From Balaenoptera acutorostrata (Eukaryota; Chordata; Mammalia; Artiodactyla; Balaenopteridae): a DNA stretch of 64,000 nt. Below, one piece after another: positions 50,011-62,836 of this stretch. The DNA is taken from assembly GCF_949987535.1 (NCBI RefSeq), contig NC_080081.1, forward strand, positions 34,078,428 to 34,142,427, read 5' to 3'. The notes beneath the pieces are model-generated. The model had not been told where the DNA came from, did not search any database, and saw only the letters and a program-made list of their open reading frames with translations. Within the stretch, counting starts at the first letter, position 1, and each line of letters opens with the position of its first letter. The position numbers and the translations under genes are program-made.

Positions 50011-52001
50011 AGGGTGAGTGGGAGGAAAACAGGCCAAAGGGCTCTCCCCTTTGGAAGAGTGGCAGAGACAAGGTGGGAGGCATGTATAGAAGCTTGAGGG
50101 AAGAGAAAGCCTAGGACATTCTAGAGGGTAGTTCAGCGTGATTAAACTGTGCATGTTCTACTCAGTTCAACTTGATTCTAGTTTTAGTCTTTCACCTTGG
50201 CCTACATGGGTCATGCTAGTGCACAAAAAGTGGATCCGCTTCTCGGGGAAATTGAAACAAGTACATTAATTAATTAAATATAATGAATGTACATGAAGGT
50301 GATGTATACAAATTTACGTAAAGATGAATAAGTAACTCCAGACATTCTTGGTCAAGAAGGACTTAGCAAATCATCTATCTTTTTCATAAAAGTAATGCTA
50401 TGTGGCCTTCTGGTTATGTATAGGTCTTATTTCACCCATTATACTTGGAAAAAAGTGTAATAGAATCCTCTATACCCTGACAAAGGTGTATTCTACACAA
50501 TATCACTTGATACGCTACTATGGGAAAGGAAAAAGAAATTTGCAACATGGGTCCAGGAACCTTCTAGAAAATAAGAGAGTGAGACCTCAATTTTCTGATC
50601 TTGCAGTTAAAAATTAGGGAAGCCCGTTTGGAAGGACTAGGGTGGCTAAATTCAAGCTGTGGGGAGAAGACATTAATGGCTCCAAAAGAGAACTTTAATC
50701 CAGTGACCTAAGCATAATCCAAGGATATAAATGTTGAGAGGGAGGGCAGATCTGATACCATGTGTGGCTGAGACTAGGGACCCTTATGACTCAGAATTCC
50801 TGGCATTCTATTGTGTGCACAGGAAAATAACTGTAAATATGAATATAAACTAGTTTAGCCAGAGGCCCAAAACAGTCACAGAAAAATATCTGTTAGAATG
50901 TACATGATCAGAAATAGCAGCAGTAGTGAATTAACAGATTCTCCAGTTCTTTCTTGTTGAGGAGTTGGATTGGCCCACTTGTGGATTAGGATGACCAGCC
51001 AAGCTGAGATCAAGGAGGCCACAAAGAAGAGACTGAACTTCCTGCTTAAAAGAATGGTACATGCATTCTCTAAAGATTAGCAGGAACAGAGGAAGAGTTG
51101 TAGCTCTCAGTACTTCCTAGGATTGCTGTGAGGATTAAATAAATTCACACTTAACACTTAGAACCATTCATGGTATATTAAGTCCTCAATATTGAGAACT
51201 TGACTTGGTGAAGTTGCTCATACTGGAAGATATGGAAGAGGTCCTCTCCTGGTAGAGAATTACTACTTGGGAAGCAAAATCGTCAGTTTTCTTGATGAGC
51301 ATGAAAGAAAAACAAGGTCAAGTTGGTCTTAAATTTTCTTAACTGAGATATCTGTATGGGTGATAATGCCAAAGAAACCATGATAATTAAGTCCAAGTGG
51401 TAAAATCTTTCTATGCCCTGGGCAGTTCCAGCATGAGTGACCCAAACTCTCATCCCTGTCATTCTGCCTTTTCTCAACATTTGAAGCTAACCATCTTATT
51501 CCCACTTTTGTGTATAGTACTTTTTTTTCTTAAGAATGTTAACATATTCCACCAGGTATTGTCTAGGCCCATAGACCTTGGAACAATACTGTCTCTGTGT
51601 CTGAAAGTTAATCTTAGTGTTACGAGGCATTCCTCCTAAAGTGTGTCCTAACATATCCCATTAGGACCACCTCTCCATAGACACTGAGGAGAGAAGCTGA
51701 CAGAGAGGTGAATTTAGAGGGAGAGCAGTGAAGACTGTTTTCTCTGGAGTAGGTTTTAAGTCATAAACTTGTTGTGTGGGCTTGAGGGAAGACCTTGCAG
51801 CACAATACGCCTTACAGGACTTCAAGGGACAGCACTTTGGGGACGAAATACTTCTGCATTCCTGCATCACACTTCATCTGATCTGACTGCAGGTATGAAC
51901 CATTATTTTCTGAGGTCTAAAGAATTTATAGGAGCACTCTCAATGTTACCATCAATAATCTTTAAGAAGATAAGGAGATTATGGGTAGGAAATTGTCCTC
52001 T
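50011..52001. other. 2 kb without a supported gene; MIR tail near 51111-51190
   Basis: 'ggattgctgtgaggattaaa' (51112) marks a MIR tail. Nothing else is recognised. Confidence 0.4.
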
Positions 52002-52239
52002 TTTAGAAATAAAAAAGGATACGTTTTTAAACCTATGATTGATAATCCTACTGTTTGTCCCTACTAGTATTCTAGAATAGTTAGTCAACAGAGAAAATGA
52101 CTCTAGAAGTCAGTGTGGATTCCTAGAAGTCACTGTGTATTCAAAGGCTATGCTTGCTAATCCCATTTCCTTCTAGATAGCATTGCTAGATCACGAGATG
52201 AAGTCAGTATTGCAGAGTATGTCTGATAATTTGTTATGA
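52002..52239 (+). repeat. Left arm of a long inverted repeat
   Basis: Reverse complement of 53748-53960 at roughly 90% identity, from TTTAGAAATAAAAAAGGATA to ATAATTTGTTATGA. This arm carries an extra 20 bp (a second, imperfect copy of CTAGAAGTCAGTGTGGATTC) and 4 extra bases (TTAG) relative to the right arm. Family not recognised. Confidence 0.9.
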
Positions 52240-53747
52240 AACCATTGTGGGTGAAATGGGAATATGGTGACCAGATTACATCAGAGGGACCCTCAAGTGA
52301 CTGATCATTCAAAATCAAACAAACACACATACACCCACAAGAGAAGTCCTATGTTCACTGCTACAGAACTGACTGTGGCTTATTCACTCTGTCCTTCTCT
52401 AAAGACGAAGTTTTCTTCTTAAACCTTCAGATAGCATTAAGTGGAGAGGCCTATTAAGCTATACGTTGGATGATAAGTATGAGAATTGAACACATTTCTA
52501 CAGGCTGTATATAAAGGTCAAACCAAAAAGATCTAGACAATGTCTTCTTACTTTGGGTGGTTCTCTGTCAGTAAACTTTTACTGAGATACATTTGGAAAA
52601 TGTCCTTGAACTCGGTCTGTATGCCTAAAGAGAAAAGTACTACATTTCATGTTTCTGTGACCATTGTCCCCTGCACAAAAAGACCTTAGGGAAGGAAGAA
52701 TTCCAACATGCCAGCTACTGCTTGAACAGAATGTACCTGAGACATCAGAGCTTTGAGAGTTTGTACAAATGTATGTACTCCTTGCTTTTCCCCCGACACA
52801 TGGGGATTCAGTTACATATAAATAGCAAGAAGATGACTGTTTCTGATTAAAGGCATATTCTACATTATATACATAATTTTAGAACAAGCAAAACTATGAC
52901 ATGATGTTTCTATTTAGATTTCTGAGCTCACCATTGGATTCTACTAATGGACATCGAAATGAAAATTAAATAGTGTAGTTCCTAACTTGCCCTCTTCCCC
53001 AGAATTCCAGGTTTAACAAATACCCTTTCACCTAAGAATCCTAACTGAGACAGGAACGCTTGCTTAACTGTCTTTGGAAAAAAGCCCCTACTCACCTTGA
53101 TAGGATGCATTGGGAGGTTCTATAGTCTTGGTTTTGTGCTTCCTTTCATATAGCGCAAGCTCAGTGAGGACAATAATTCCTTTTGTGCCCTTGCACAAAT
53201 TCTAGTATGTTACTGATTATGTAATAAATTTTCAATTCTTATTGTTTGTTGTGCTGTTGGCAATAAATGTGTGTCCTCCCCCACTCCTCCTCTCACACTG
53301 TTCTCCAGTTGATAAAAGCAGATTGCTTTTCTTTAGAGAAAAGTTACAAATTCAAAGTATTTCATCCTCCCAGTGAAGCCAAACTCTTCTCTTTTAGGCA
53401 AGTAAACAGACAATACTGAGTCATCTGAAATATCCAAAGGACATTATCTATCAACATTAACCTCATTGGCAGGAACTTACTGTTTCTCTACAAGTACTAT
53501 CACTGAGATAGCTCCTCCTTGTCAGCTATTTTTTAAAACAAAATATATTAAAAATTTTACTTTAGCGAAATAACAGAGATTTACTTCTCCCCTTTATCGT
53601 GGGGAAGAAAGCATGATTACACTGATTTCTCCCTTCAGGTTTTTGCCTGGAATAGTGAAAGTTAAAATACTCATTTTGGTATCATTTACCAGAGTTAATT
53701 ATAATATACTCACTAATATAAAATACTTTAGTTTCCAACTAAATTGT
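52240..53747. other. 1.5-kb spacer between the inverted arms
   Basis: No long ORF on either strand. Weak L2-like phrase near 53155-53230. Otherwise unrecognised, so I cannot say whether arms plus spacer form one mobile element. Confidence 0.4.
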
Positions 53748-53960
53748 CATAACAAATTATCAAATATACTCTGCAACACTGACTTCATGTAGTGATCCAG
53801 CAATGCTATCTAGAAAGAAATGGGATTAGCCAGCATAACCTTTGAATCCACACTGACTTCTAGAGTCATTTTATCTGTTGACTATTCTAGAATACTAGCA
53901 GGGACAAACAGTAGGATTATCAATCGTAGATTTAAAAACATATCCTTTTTTATTTCTAAA
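53748..53960 (-). repeat. Right arm of a long inverted repeat
   Basis: Inverted partner of 52002-52239. 213 bp, without the 20-bp internal duplication of the left arm. Similarity stops abruptly at both ends. Confidence 0.9.
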
Positions 53961-55859
53961 CTACATTATAATTACCCTTTATTATTTCAATCTGCAAAGT
54001 CCTTGCTTTTCAAGGTGGGAATAAGTGGGAGGTACAGTGTAAAAATATTTTAGGTATTGGAAGATGAAATGACCTTTTGTATTACTCACTTTTGAACCAT
54101 ATGTCACTTTTTGCAGCTAAAAAAGTACAAGTTGCCATGGAAATGAACGATGGTATCAAATGTGGTTGTATACTCAATGGTCTCTATCATTCTTTTAAGT
54201 AAGGAGAAATGTTTGTGTTAAATGATAGGAAATGAGAGATGCTCTTACACATTATTATAAAAAGATGCACAAGTTTGGATGGTATGTTGTAAAATTTGAT
54301 ACTCCATGCAGGACAGGAGACTTTTGTGGTACAGGATTGGGGATAATAAAAGACGTTTCATTTATAGATGCTGGGGGAAAATGTGTGGAAAATAAAGAAA
54401 TGCTTGGGAAGCTCTGATTCACACTTAGGTTCGGTAGTTTTATTTTGGTCTGTATCCTAAGTGCACTTCTTTTTTTTGACTTGTAATAGAAATCTCATTA
54501 CATGGTACAGATTAAGTACTTAAAAATCTTGAATTTGTGCTTTAACTTGATGGGCAATGAGTCAGAGTTTTCAACCTTTATAAATGGAATGTATTAATAT
54601 GCACGTAGAGCTAAATCCCACCAAGATGTCTGGTAAGCAGAGAGAAATTACTGAAATTTAAGGATGGGGACCATTAGAGAAATGTAGTGTCTAGAGTTGA
54701 ATAGTTTGACTCAGAAAACATGAGTTCTGGACCTTGGAACTGGTCTTGGAATATGAAATTTGACCAGGTAGTTTTGACGCTCCATCTCCCTGATTCTTTT
54801 AAAAAAACAAAAAGTGCTAATTTTGTGTTCTGGAAAGAAGTGGAAATGAGAGAATGAATTAATTATTTCATAAGCCACTTGAAGATTCAAAAACAATCAC
54901 TGAACAAGTGCCCAGAATCTGTAAAAGGTGCAGCCTTCAATCACTTTCCTCAGTCTTCCGAATACCAGATCGAAGGGCTATGAAGAGCTTGGTTTCCCCA
55001 ACTGTTCTCATCATGTACAAAATTTTGCAAAAAACAGTGCTCAGTTTATGTTTTTCACACCTAATGAGGTGCAAAATTCTAGGCAGGCCCAAGAAACATT
55101 TTCAGGGTACTGGAATTTGATCTCTGTGAAATTTAGCAGTTTCATTGTGACAGTTTTAGCTGAATTTTACATAGTTCTCTCTTGCATTGTTTTAAGCTTA
55201 TGCTAGCTTTTCTTTGCTGATAACACAGATGGCACCAAAAACAAACCAGTGAAATCCTGCTTTTCTTTTTTGAAGTGCAGAAAAAATGAAAATTCACATT
55301 AAAAACTCTCAAGTTAGAGAAGAACCCTTTTAAAATATAACATTAGAATAAGAATGTCACAAATTCCTTAGGACCTTAGTATTAAAAAAATGAAGAGGGG
55401 ACATAAAATATCATTGCCATTAAAATGTAATATTTACTGGGTATCAATCATAAATTGTGTCTGTAAAGTTTTAAAGTGGGGGACTTTTCTCAAGACATTG
55501 GAAAAATATTTACCCAGTGTGTTTGTGTGGTAATGATAAATTTTGATTTTTTTTCTGCATACATATTAGTTCATTCTTCAAAAGTGTGTCCATTCCTTCA
55601 GGTCACTAGGCACGCAGAGCTGTTGTATTATTTCTTTTGTGCAATTAAGTAATAATCTTCATAGGTTTATAATTTATGCTAGGGAAGCAACCTAAATCAC
55701 TAAGAAAATAAGACTAAATATACTATTTGTTGGATTATGTTGTCCTCTTGTCAAGTCTGGATAACCCAGTAGTGGAGGTGGAAGGTAAATATCTTTTCAA
55801 ATTGAGAGGAGAAGATAAACTACATACTAGCAGTTACCCATTTTTCTTCACATTTACAT
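53961..55859. other. 1.9 kb without a recognised feature
   Basis: Short ORFs only (for example 54232-54417 and 54928-55206 on the plus strand), with no domain recognised and no gene context. Confidence 0.4.
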
Positions 55860-56460
55860 TTTCCCGTTCCGACACTATCTTAGATGATTGCAATAGCTTC
55901 CTAACCAGTCCCTTTGATCGTAAGGCTTATTTTCCAAAACTAATATACAGACTGATATCAGATTTCTTTCTAAAGTATTATATGTCTCTAGTCATTCCTT
56001 TGCTCAACAACCATCAGTAGCTACTCGTTGTCTGAGATCCTCCACAATATGTCTTTAGTTTCAGCCCATCTTCTCTCAAAATCCAATTAGTCCCCTGAAC
56101 TTGCTGAAAATAGACTGGGTGTGAACCAGACTGAGTTTGAGAACCAAACTCAGTGCTCACGTAGGCTGATGACTTACACACTCCGTGCCTCAGTTCCTCA
56201 TCTGCTGAGTGGGAATAACAATAGGAGTACCCACCTTCTAGGGCTTTTGTGAGAACGAAATGAGTTAAAGCAGGTTAATGCTTAGAGAGGTGCCTAGCAT
56301 ACAGGATGAGCTCATTCAATGTCAGAGATTACTCTTCCTACGTCTGGCCCTGTGACTTTGCTTTTGCTGTCACTACCTGATGTGTCTCCCAGTTTCTGCA
56401 TATCAGACGATCACTCCTCTGCAAGGGCAGAGTCAGATGCTTTAGCTATTATGAAATTTG
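55860..56460 (+). mobile_element. L2 LINE relic with nested MIR
   Basis: 'gatgattgcaatagcttcct' and 'aaccagtccctttgatc' (55884-55920), 'ctctagtcattcctttgctc' (55985) and 'caacaaccatcagtagctac' belong to L2. The element resumes after a MIR at about 56110-56340 with 'tcactcctctgcaagggcag'. Confidence 0.65.
56110..56340 (+). repeat. MIR SINE nested in L2
   Basis: 'cgtgcctcagttcctcatct', 'gagtgggaataacaatagga', 'ttgtgagaacgaaatgagtt' and 'gaggtgcctagcatacagga' are in full MIR order. Confidence 0.85.
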
Positions 56461-58296
56461 AATGATGATCAAAGCCAAATGTTATGCTCTAAATTACCAA
56501 AGCGTGGTTTATTCCTATCATAATGCACTTCTCTTAGCCTGCCTTGTATTCTAGTTACACACACGGGTGTCTTTATCCCGCCCATGGGCAACTAAAACCT
56601 TAGGGGCAGAGATGACATTTTATACATTGTGCCCCTCAGTGTGTCAAAATAGCAATTATGCATAGTAAATATTGAAAAACGTCTCTTTAATAACTAAATA
56701 TTTTAATCCAGTATCTTTCAAAATGGGAAGTTCATGTTAGTCTGTGGCTAGATTCCATTTAATAGCTTGAAATTTTAACATTTGGTTAAAAGTTCTCTAA
56801 TAGATGGTTTGTTAGCATTAGTTTCCTCTGGGTTTAATGAAACTAAAACTAGGGTAATTTCTTTTGAGAGAAAGTTATATTTTTCTTTATGGTAGAGTAT
56901 ATATTTTGTGTGACATGTTATGTGTAATGGTCTTGGACATTTACATTTAATACATAGAGTCTTTAAGAACAAGGCTTAATATATTTTTTTTTTTCTCCTC
57001 ATGACCATAACTACATACACAGGAAAAATTATTCAGAATTCACACTATGGTATATGTCCACTGAGATCTCTTGATACTTCTGCAGGCCATGTCCCTCTCT
57101 CTTCTTTCTATTCACCCATTTTTCCAAGCATCACTTAATACTTAAATTCTAGGTTTCAAGAAAATATGGAGAAGTATATTTACTAAATCCAGATATTCTT
57201 TATCTGAATTTCAGCCAAGAAGCAACTTATCATGCCACTGAAACAAGATTTTTCACTATGGAATTTGATTTATTACATGCTTCAGTTCTTAATGGAACAG
57301 AGTAAGGCAATCTACCATGAGTGTTGCTTCGAGCGTAAGGTTAGAGAAGAAGTAATGCAAACAACCTCAAAATGGGGATGATGGAATCTGTCCGCTTCTC
57401 TCCAGGCTTCTCGCTGACACCCACCGTGGATCCTCAGGTCACTCTCAGTCAGATCATCTCCATCATCAGCCTCCTTGCATGACATCTGAACAAGCTGAAA
57501 AATTATTTTTTTTAAATTCGAAAAATAAGTGGTTACCCCGCATCCTCTGTGGAAAATTTGGAAGTATACTTTGTAAATATGAGAAATTCATGAGGCTAAA
57601 GTGATTTATATCCTGCTTCAAGAGAATAGGGACTGAGGTAACAGAGAACCTTCTTATAACTCATGCAACTCATTGCAAGGTCAGTAGCCAATAAAGATAT
57701 CACCATCCATGATTAATTGTGGATGGGTCCACCCATTTTATGCCTTTTATCCCAGAGTCCTAGATAAGTGCCATGATGGGGCCTTCAGTGTTCCAGCTTT
57801 GTCTTTCTTAAGTACCTAGCAAGACATAGCAAGGGGGAATTAAAGAAAAGGTAATGTTAAACTGATAAAATTTCATCTCAGAAGTAAAATACCACCGACA
57901 CTGAGGAGATGTTTTTGCAGGATAAGAAATAAAGAAGTAGAACTATTTGACTGGCATAAGTATTATCCTGATATGCTTGTCATCATAATTTACAGATTTC
58001 TGCATTTTGCTTTGTGTCTTAAAAATACCCCATCACTGCTTTTCCAGTAAATGAGAAATAAATTTGGATTTTTGTGGGTAAAATAGTGACTTAAGACTTG
58101 TTCTCTGATGATATTTAACTATTTTCACAGAGACAGTCACATATTGGTAACAGTTTCTAAGGTCACATTCATAGATGGTCATTCTTACTTATTTCCGTAA
58201 GTCCACTGATAACCTCCAATGCATATTACAAATCTTTTTATTATCTCATGTTTATTTGAAACTTACTATATATTTTACACAGGATTCTAATTTCTC
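56461..58296. other. 1.8 kb, little recognised
   Basis: A weak L2 3' phrase lies at 56590-56680 ('taggggcagagatgacattt'). The remainder is AT-rich and unassigned. Confidence 0.4.
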
Positions 58297-58325
58297 TGTG
58301 TGTGTGCGTGTGTGTGTGTGTGTGT
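58297..58325. repeat. (TG)n microsatellite
   Basis: About 14 TG units with one GC interruption. Confidence 0.9.
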
Positions 58326-58479
58326 TTTCAAAAGCAGGATCATAAAATGCTTATGTACTGTATATACCAGCCTTATCTACAGGGTAGAAGATAAAGTTTA
58401 GTAGCATAGCCAAATGTTTGTAGGAGACTTCTTGGTTTTCAAAATAATCTCATATATATTTCTTTTGATACATAAAGTA

Positions 58480-58580
58480 ACCCTATAAGACATGCACAAT
58501 ATATTACCATTTTAACTCCATTTTGCAGTTGGGAAATGAAGTATAAAAAAATCGAATAATTAGCTCTTAGTAAGTATCGA
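58480..58580 (-). repeat. MIR SINE remnant
   Basis: 'ccattttgcagttgggaaat' and 'agctcttagtaagtatcgaa' fit a diverged MIR core. Confidence 0.5.
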
Positions 58581-59811
58581 AGCCAAACTGTGTTAGAAGT
58601 AAAGATAACTAGATTTCATATTTCTTTCTCTCTGAATCTGGTCCCCAAATTTAATAAATCTTGCCAGCATTTATTATGCTTGAAACCTTATAATGTGCAG
58701 AGCTGAAGGAGGCATATAAAAATGCAGGTTTTGGCCATTGCACCAGAAAAGACATATGTTGAGGAGAGGAAAAATGTTACTATGCTACTTTAAAACACAA
58801 TTCTGTCCCTAAGTGAGTAATGTGATTCGTTTCCGGTGTAGATGTCTTTGATCAGAAAGTAAAGCTTCTAGGGTAGGGTTTAGAGGGAGACTCCAAAACA
58901 AAAAAGAGAGCTAGACTTCTCCACATAAGAAATGAATATGAATTTAAGGGTGAAAGAGCAAAGAGTAAATGAAAAGGAAGAGAGGAGTGAAGAAAAAAGC
59001 ATCCTGAGCCAGAGTCAGGATGGTTACATAGAATACAAGCGGTGAAATTTCTTGGTGACCAAGGATGTTTAGTATTCCAAGGTAAGGCATTCGCATGTGG
59101 CTCTGAAATTTAATCCTCAATTCAATCTTCAGCCTGCAGTAAAATTTTCTAGACTCATATGATCTACATGTATATATCCCCCTACCCCTGAAATCAGGAA
59201 AAGTGTCTGTGTTTCATAGTTGGGTTTGTGAATAGTGTATACAAGCTGGAGGAGGTGAGACAAGGAGAGTTTGAGAGGCGATATAGGAACACCAAATAGA
59301 AGTGACTGACAAAACATAAACAGTTGGGAATTTTCAGAGAATTTGGGGAAGGTCTGAAGTTTTTCAGAGGAAAAGATAAGCTCTTAGGAGAACAAGCACA
59401 AAGTTAGAGTGAAACGGTTCAACTTGCTCACTCTGTATCATCTCATCCTACTTCTGTTTACTTGCTTGTTGTCTGTACTTTGATCTCTTTTCCCCAAAAT
59501 CTCTTTTATATTTTAGTAGTTCTTTCTAGTGGCTAATGATATAAATATGACATCAACTATACTGGAAAAACTCATATAGAATTCAGGGAAGGTGAGGAAA
59601 GAAGCCTAACTAATCCAAAAATTGTTTATTTAATGATGGAAAAGAGGAAAGGAAGAAACTATTTACCAAGGAACAGGCACTGTACTGGCTATTGGAGTCT
59701 TTCTGTTCTTTGAAGAGCAAGGTGAACTTAGAACTCTCAGTTCTTGGACCTGTGAATATCAAAAGTTATCCTTCCCCATGATCCCTGAGAATTTTCTAAG
59801 GCTTGCATTTT
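58581..59811. other. 1.2 kb without a recognised feature
   Basis: Unassigned. No coding frame or named repeat. Confidence 0.4.
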
Positions 59812-59821
59812 GCAAACCTTT

Positions 59822-60266
59822 AAAAAAAAATTATTTTATTGACGTATAGTTGATTTACAATGTTGTGTTAGTTTTAGGTGTAGACCAAAGTGATTTAGTT
59901 ATATATATATATATATATTCAGTTATATATATATATATTCTTTTTCAGATTCTTTTCCCTTATAGGTTATTACAAGATATTGAATATAGATCCCTGTACT
60001 ATACAGTAGGTCCTTGTTAGTTATCTATTTTGTATATAATAGTGTATATCTGTTAATCCCAAACTCATAATTTACCCCTCCTCCCCTTTCCCCTTTGGTA
60101 ACCATAAGTTTGTTTTCTATGTCTGTGTGTCTATTTATGTTTTGTATATAAGTTCATTTGTATCTTTAGATTCCACATATAAGGGATATCATATGATATT
60201 TGTCTTTCTCTGTCTGGCTTACTTCAGTTAGTATGATAATCTAAGACCATCCATTCATTTTACCTC
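59822..60266 (-). mobile_element. 5'-truncated LINE-1, 3' end only
   Basis: Minus-strand L1 3' UTR ('gttgatttacaatgttgtgt', 'atagatccctgtactataca', 'ttagttatctattttgtata') plus the last ORF2 region ('ttccacatataagggatatc', 'tgtctggcttacttcagtta'), which corresponds to the 32320-32380 part of copy B. Flanked by GCAAACCTTT (59812-59821) and GCAAGCCTTT (60267-60276), a 10-bp duplication with one mismatch. A TA microsatellite grew inside it (59902-59938). Confidence 0.88.
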
Positions 60267-60321
60267 GCAAGCCTTTTTGCTACATGCTCCCCTATCCTTG
60301 AAAATCGAACCCTTTTATCAG

Positions 60322-60361
60322 CACGCACACACGCACACGCGCGCACACACACACACACACA
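60322..60361. repeat. (CA/CG)n microsatellite
   Basis: Alternating purine-pyrimidine CA steps with several CG steps, about 40 bp. Confidence 0.9.
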
Positions 60362-61774
60362 TCCACTCAACATTTTGTGAGTGTGGTTGACTTTACTAAA
60401 CCTTGGGACTTTGTGAGACCTGTCATGATGCACAAACCTTCTTCCTTTTCCTTACTCCCAGTTTCTTCCTTACTTCCAGTTTCTTCCTAACCCCTCCATC
60501 TTTTTTTTCCCCTCTCAGCCTCAAAAGTAGAAAAAAATTCGTCTCCAAATCTCATATAACTTGAACGTACCTTGAGAATATTACCCTCCATGTCCTGCTT
60601 GATCCAAGTATTTCTTTCACCTGGATAGGAGCTCTCCTTAAAAGGAATTCAGATGATAACATTTTCTCCAAATTTTCAAGAATGTAAGTATTTGCTATCA
60701 CATCTACATTACAAATACCTGCAGACCATACTTATCTAAAATTACAATTACTAGTACTCTTCTGATGATTTAACAAATATTCAGAACGGGCAGCTTAGAG
60801 GGTTAGAATTTAGTTGTCTGGTTTTTATAAATAACACTCTTTGTTGTTGGCACCCTGGATAATGTTTAAGTATATTCATTGACTCAGGATTTATCTATTT
60901 GGTTTATAGAGAAGATAATTTAATTAAATGCTTAATTTATTTTCAAAAATGGTGAATTAATACATCTGTGCTTTCAGGGGTTAATTGGCTATGAGAAATC
61001 CTGTTTTAGAAATCTCTAAATCCAAACACATTCAAGGAATGGAAACAAGCAGTTTCTCTTTCCTTTTTTTACTTTTCCATTTCATCTGCTATCTGACTTT
61101 GGTACCAAATTGCTCTTCAAATAATCTTAAGCCTATTTCAAAATTCTCACTAATTTCAAGTGATAACTAAAATCATTGGTTATAGATCTAGTGTTAAATA
61201 AGTCTTTATCTCTTCCTGTGGGCGGCTATCTTCTTGACTGATGTAAGTGAAAAAAGAACTGCATTTCTTTTTTCTAGTTGAAAATGGACAATTTAGCCAC
61301 CACATGTCTGCCGATGTACCTCCGTATGAGATGTAATTATATGTGAAATAATAACCTTGCTGCCAAATAGTTTTCAGTGCTTTGCTTTATATGAGAAACA
61401 ATACATTTTTAGTTACAAAAGACAATAAGATAATGACATTCAAGTCAATCTCTTGCTGCTTTTACTTTCTTACTACTTTTTAAGTCTCTTACTCATCCCT
61501 CTCTAGTTTTCAATATGTTAGATGACAATCTCTTACTATAATTAAGATAACATAGCCTTTGGTTAATTTTCAGCTTAGTTTTTTTCTCCAAAAATGTATG
61601 TATTAAAAAGTCTGTTCTCAATTTACAACAGGTTTTAGAAAACACTTCTCTCATATGAATCATCAGCTATTGTGCAGTGTTAGGAGTTTATAATATACTA
61701 TTTTCACTAATCTATTTTAGTGAATTAAAAGTCTGTTCAAATAAAAAAAGAGTCAGGCAAAAGAAAAGTCAATA
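60362..61774. other. 1.4 kb without a recognised feature
   Basis: Unassigned AT-rich sequence. The 61-codon ORF at 60985-61170 has no support. Confidence 0.4.
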
Positions 61775-61905
61775 ATAATAGCCAATATTTAGTTAGCACT
61801 AACCGTGGATCAGTCATGCTCGGAACTTTAAATGCAATATCTTACCTGTTCCTTTCAGAACACCTATAAAGTAGGTACCATTCTTTAACTTCCAATTTAC
61901 ATGTG
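61775..61905 (-). repeat. MIR SINE remnant
   Basis: 'atagccaatatttagttagc', 'cagaacacctataaagtagg' and 'taccattctttaacttccaa' fit the MIR 5' half on the reverse side. Confidence 0.6.
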
Positions 61906-62195
61906 CTAAGTTGAATTTTTTTATACATGATTTTTTTCCTTATTTCCCAAGAAATCAGCCAATCTCTGTATCTGTAGCTTTGTTGTTATAGTGTTGGAAG
62001 CAAAATTGTCAGACACACAGAAGACCTTCCTCTCTTGTCTTTTAATTTCAATATCCTAGGCTCCCTGAGGTAGAGGGATTGCAGGAAAGGGTGTGATAAC
62101 ATTTTAAGAATGAGCCAAGTAGGGGAGAAAGGAGGGCACAGAAGGAGCAAAAATTTAAGGACTCGGAAAATGAATGTATCAGCAGAGATCAGGTA

Positions 62196-62685
62196 TATTA
62201 GTCACTAATTGTGGTAATAACTAACCTCAATGCTTATCGTAGTATCTGTTGATCAGGGATTCAGGAGCATCCTAGATGGGTAGCTCTGGCTCAGGATTTC
62301 TCATGAGGTTGCAGCCAAGATGTTGTCCAGAGCCAGACATCTGAAGACTTGACTAGACCTGGAGGTTCTATCTCTAAGATGGTTCATTCCTATGGCTAAT
62401 AAGTTGCTGCTGGCAAAAGACTGTTGTTCCTTTCGTTCCTTCTGTTCCAGAGTGGCTTATGGATTTTCAGGACATAGTGCTTGGCTTCCCACAAAGTGAA
62501 TGATCCAAGACGCAAGTAGCAATATCTTTTGGGGCTTGCCTTAGGAGTCTCACAATGTTACTTTTGTAATATTCTGTTGGTCACTTAGACCATTTCAGAT
62601 ACAATGTGGGAGGTGACTACACAAAGGTCTGAATACCAGAAGATGAGGATCATTGGAGACCATCTTGGAGTCTGGCTACCACACA
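62196..62685. repeat. Ancient interspersed repeat (probably LTR-type; family unassigned)
   Basis: Contains blocks of an old eutherian repeat that I recognise but cannot name: 'ctctggctcaggatttctca', 'tgaggttgcagccaagatgt', 'gaagacttgactagacctgg', 'gtgaatgatccaagacg', 'gtgggaggtgactacacaaa' and 'ccatcttggagtctggctac'. Length of about 490 bp would suit an LTR. Confidence 0.55.
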
Positions 62686-62836
62686 AGTATACACTGAAGG
62701 CCAAAAGACTCTTTCTGCTTATATCTATTAAGCTTCCCAGGACCCTTATACGACTGTTAGGAGGAGGGAAGTTACTTCCTAAATGAATGAGATTAGCTTT
62801 TCTATCCACCTTGTAACTTTTGGTGATGTTCACAGT

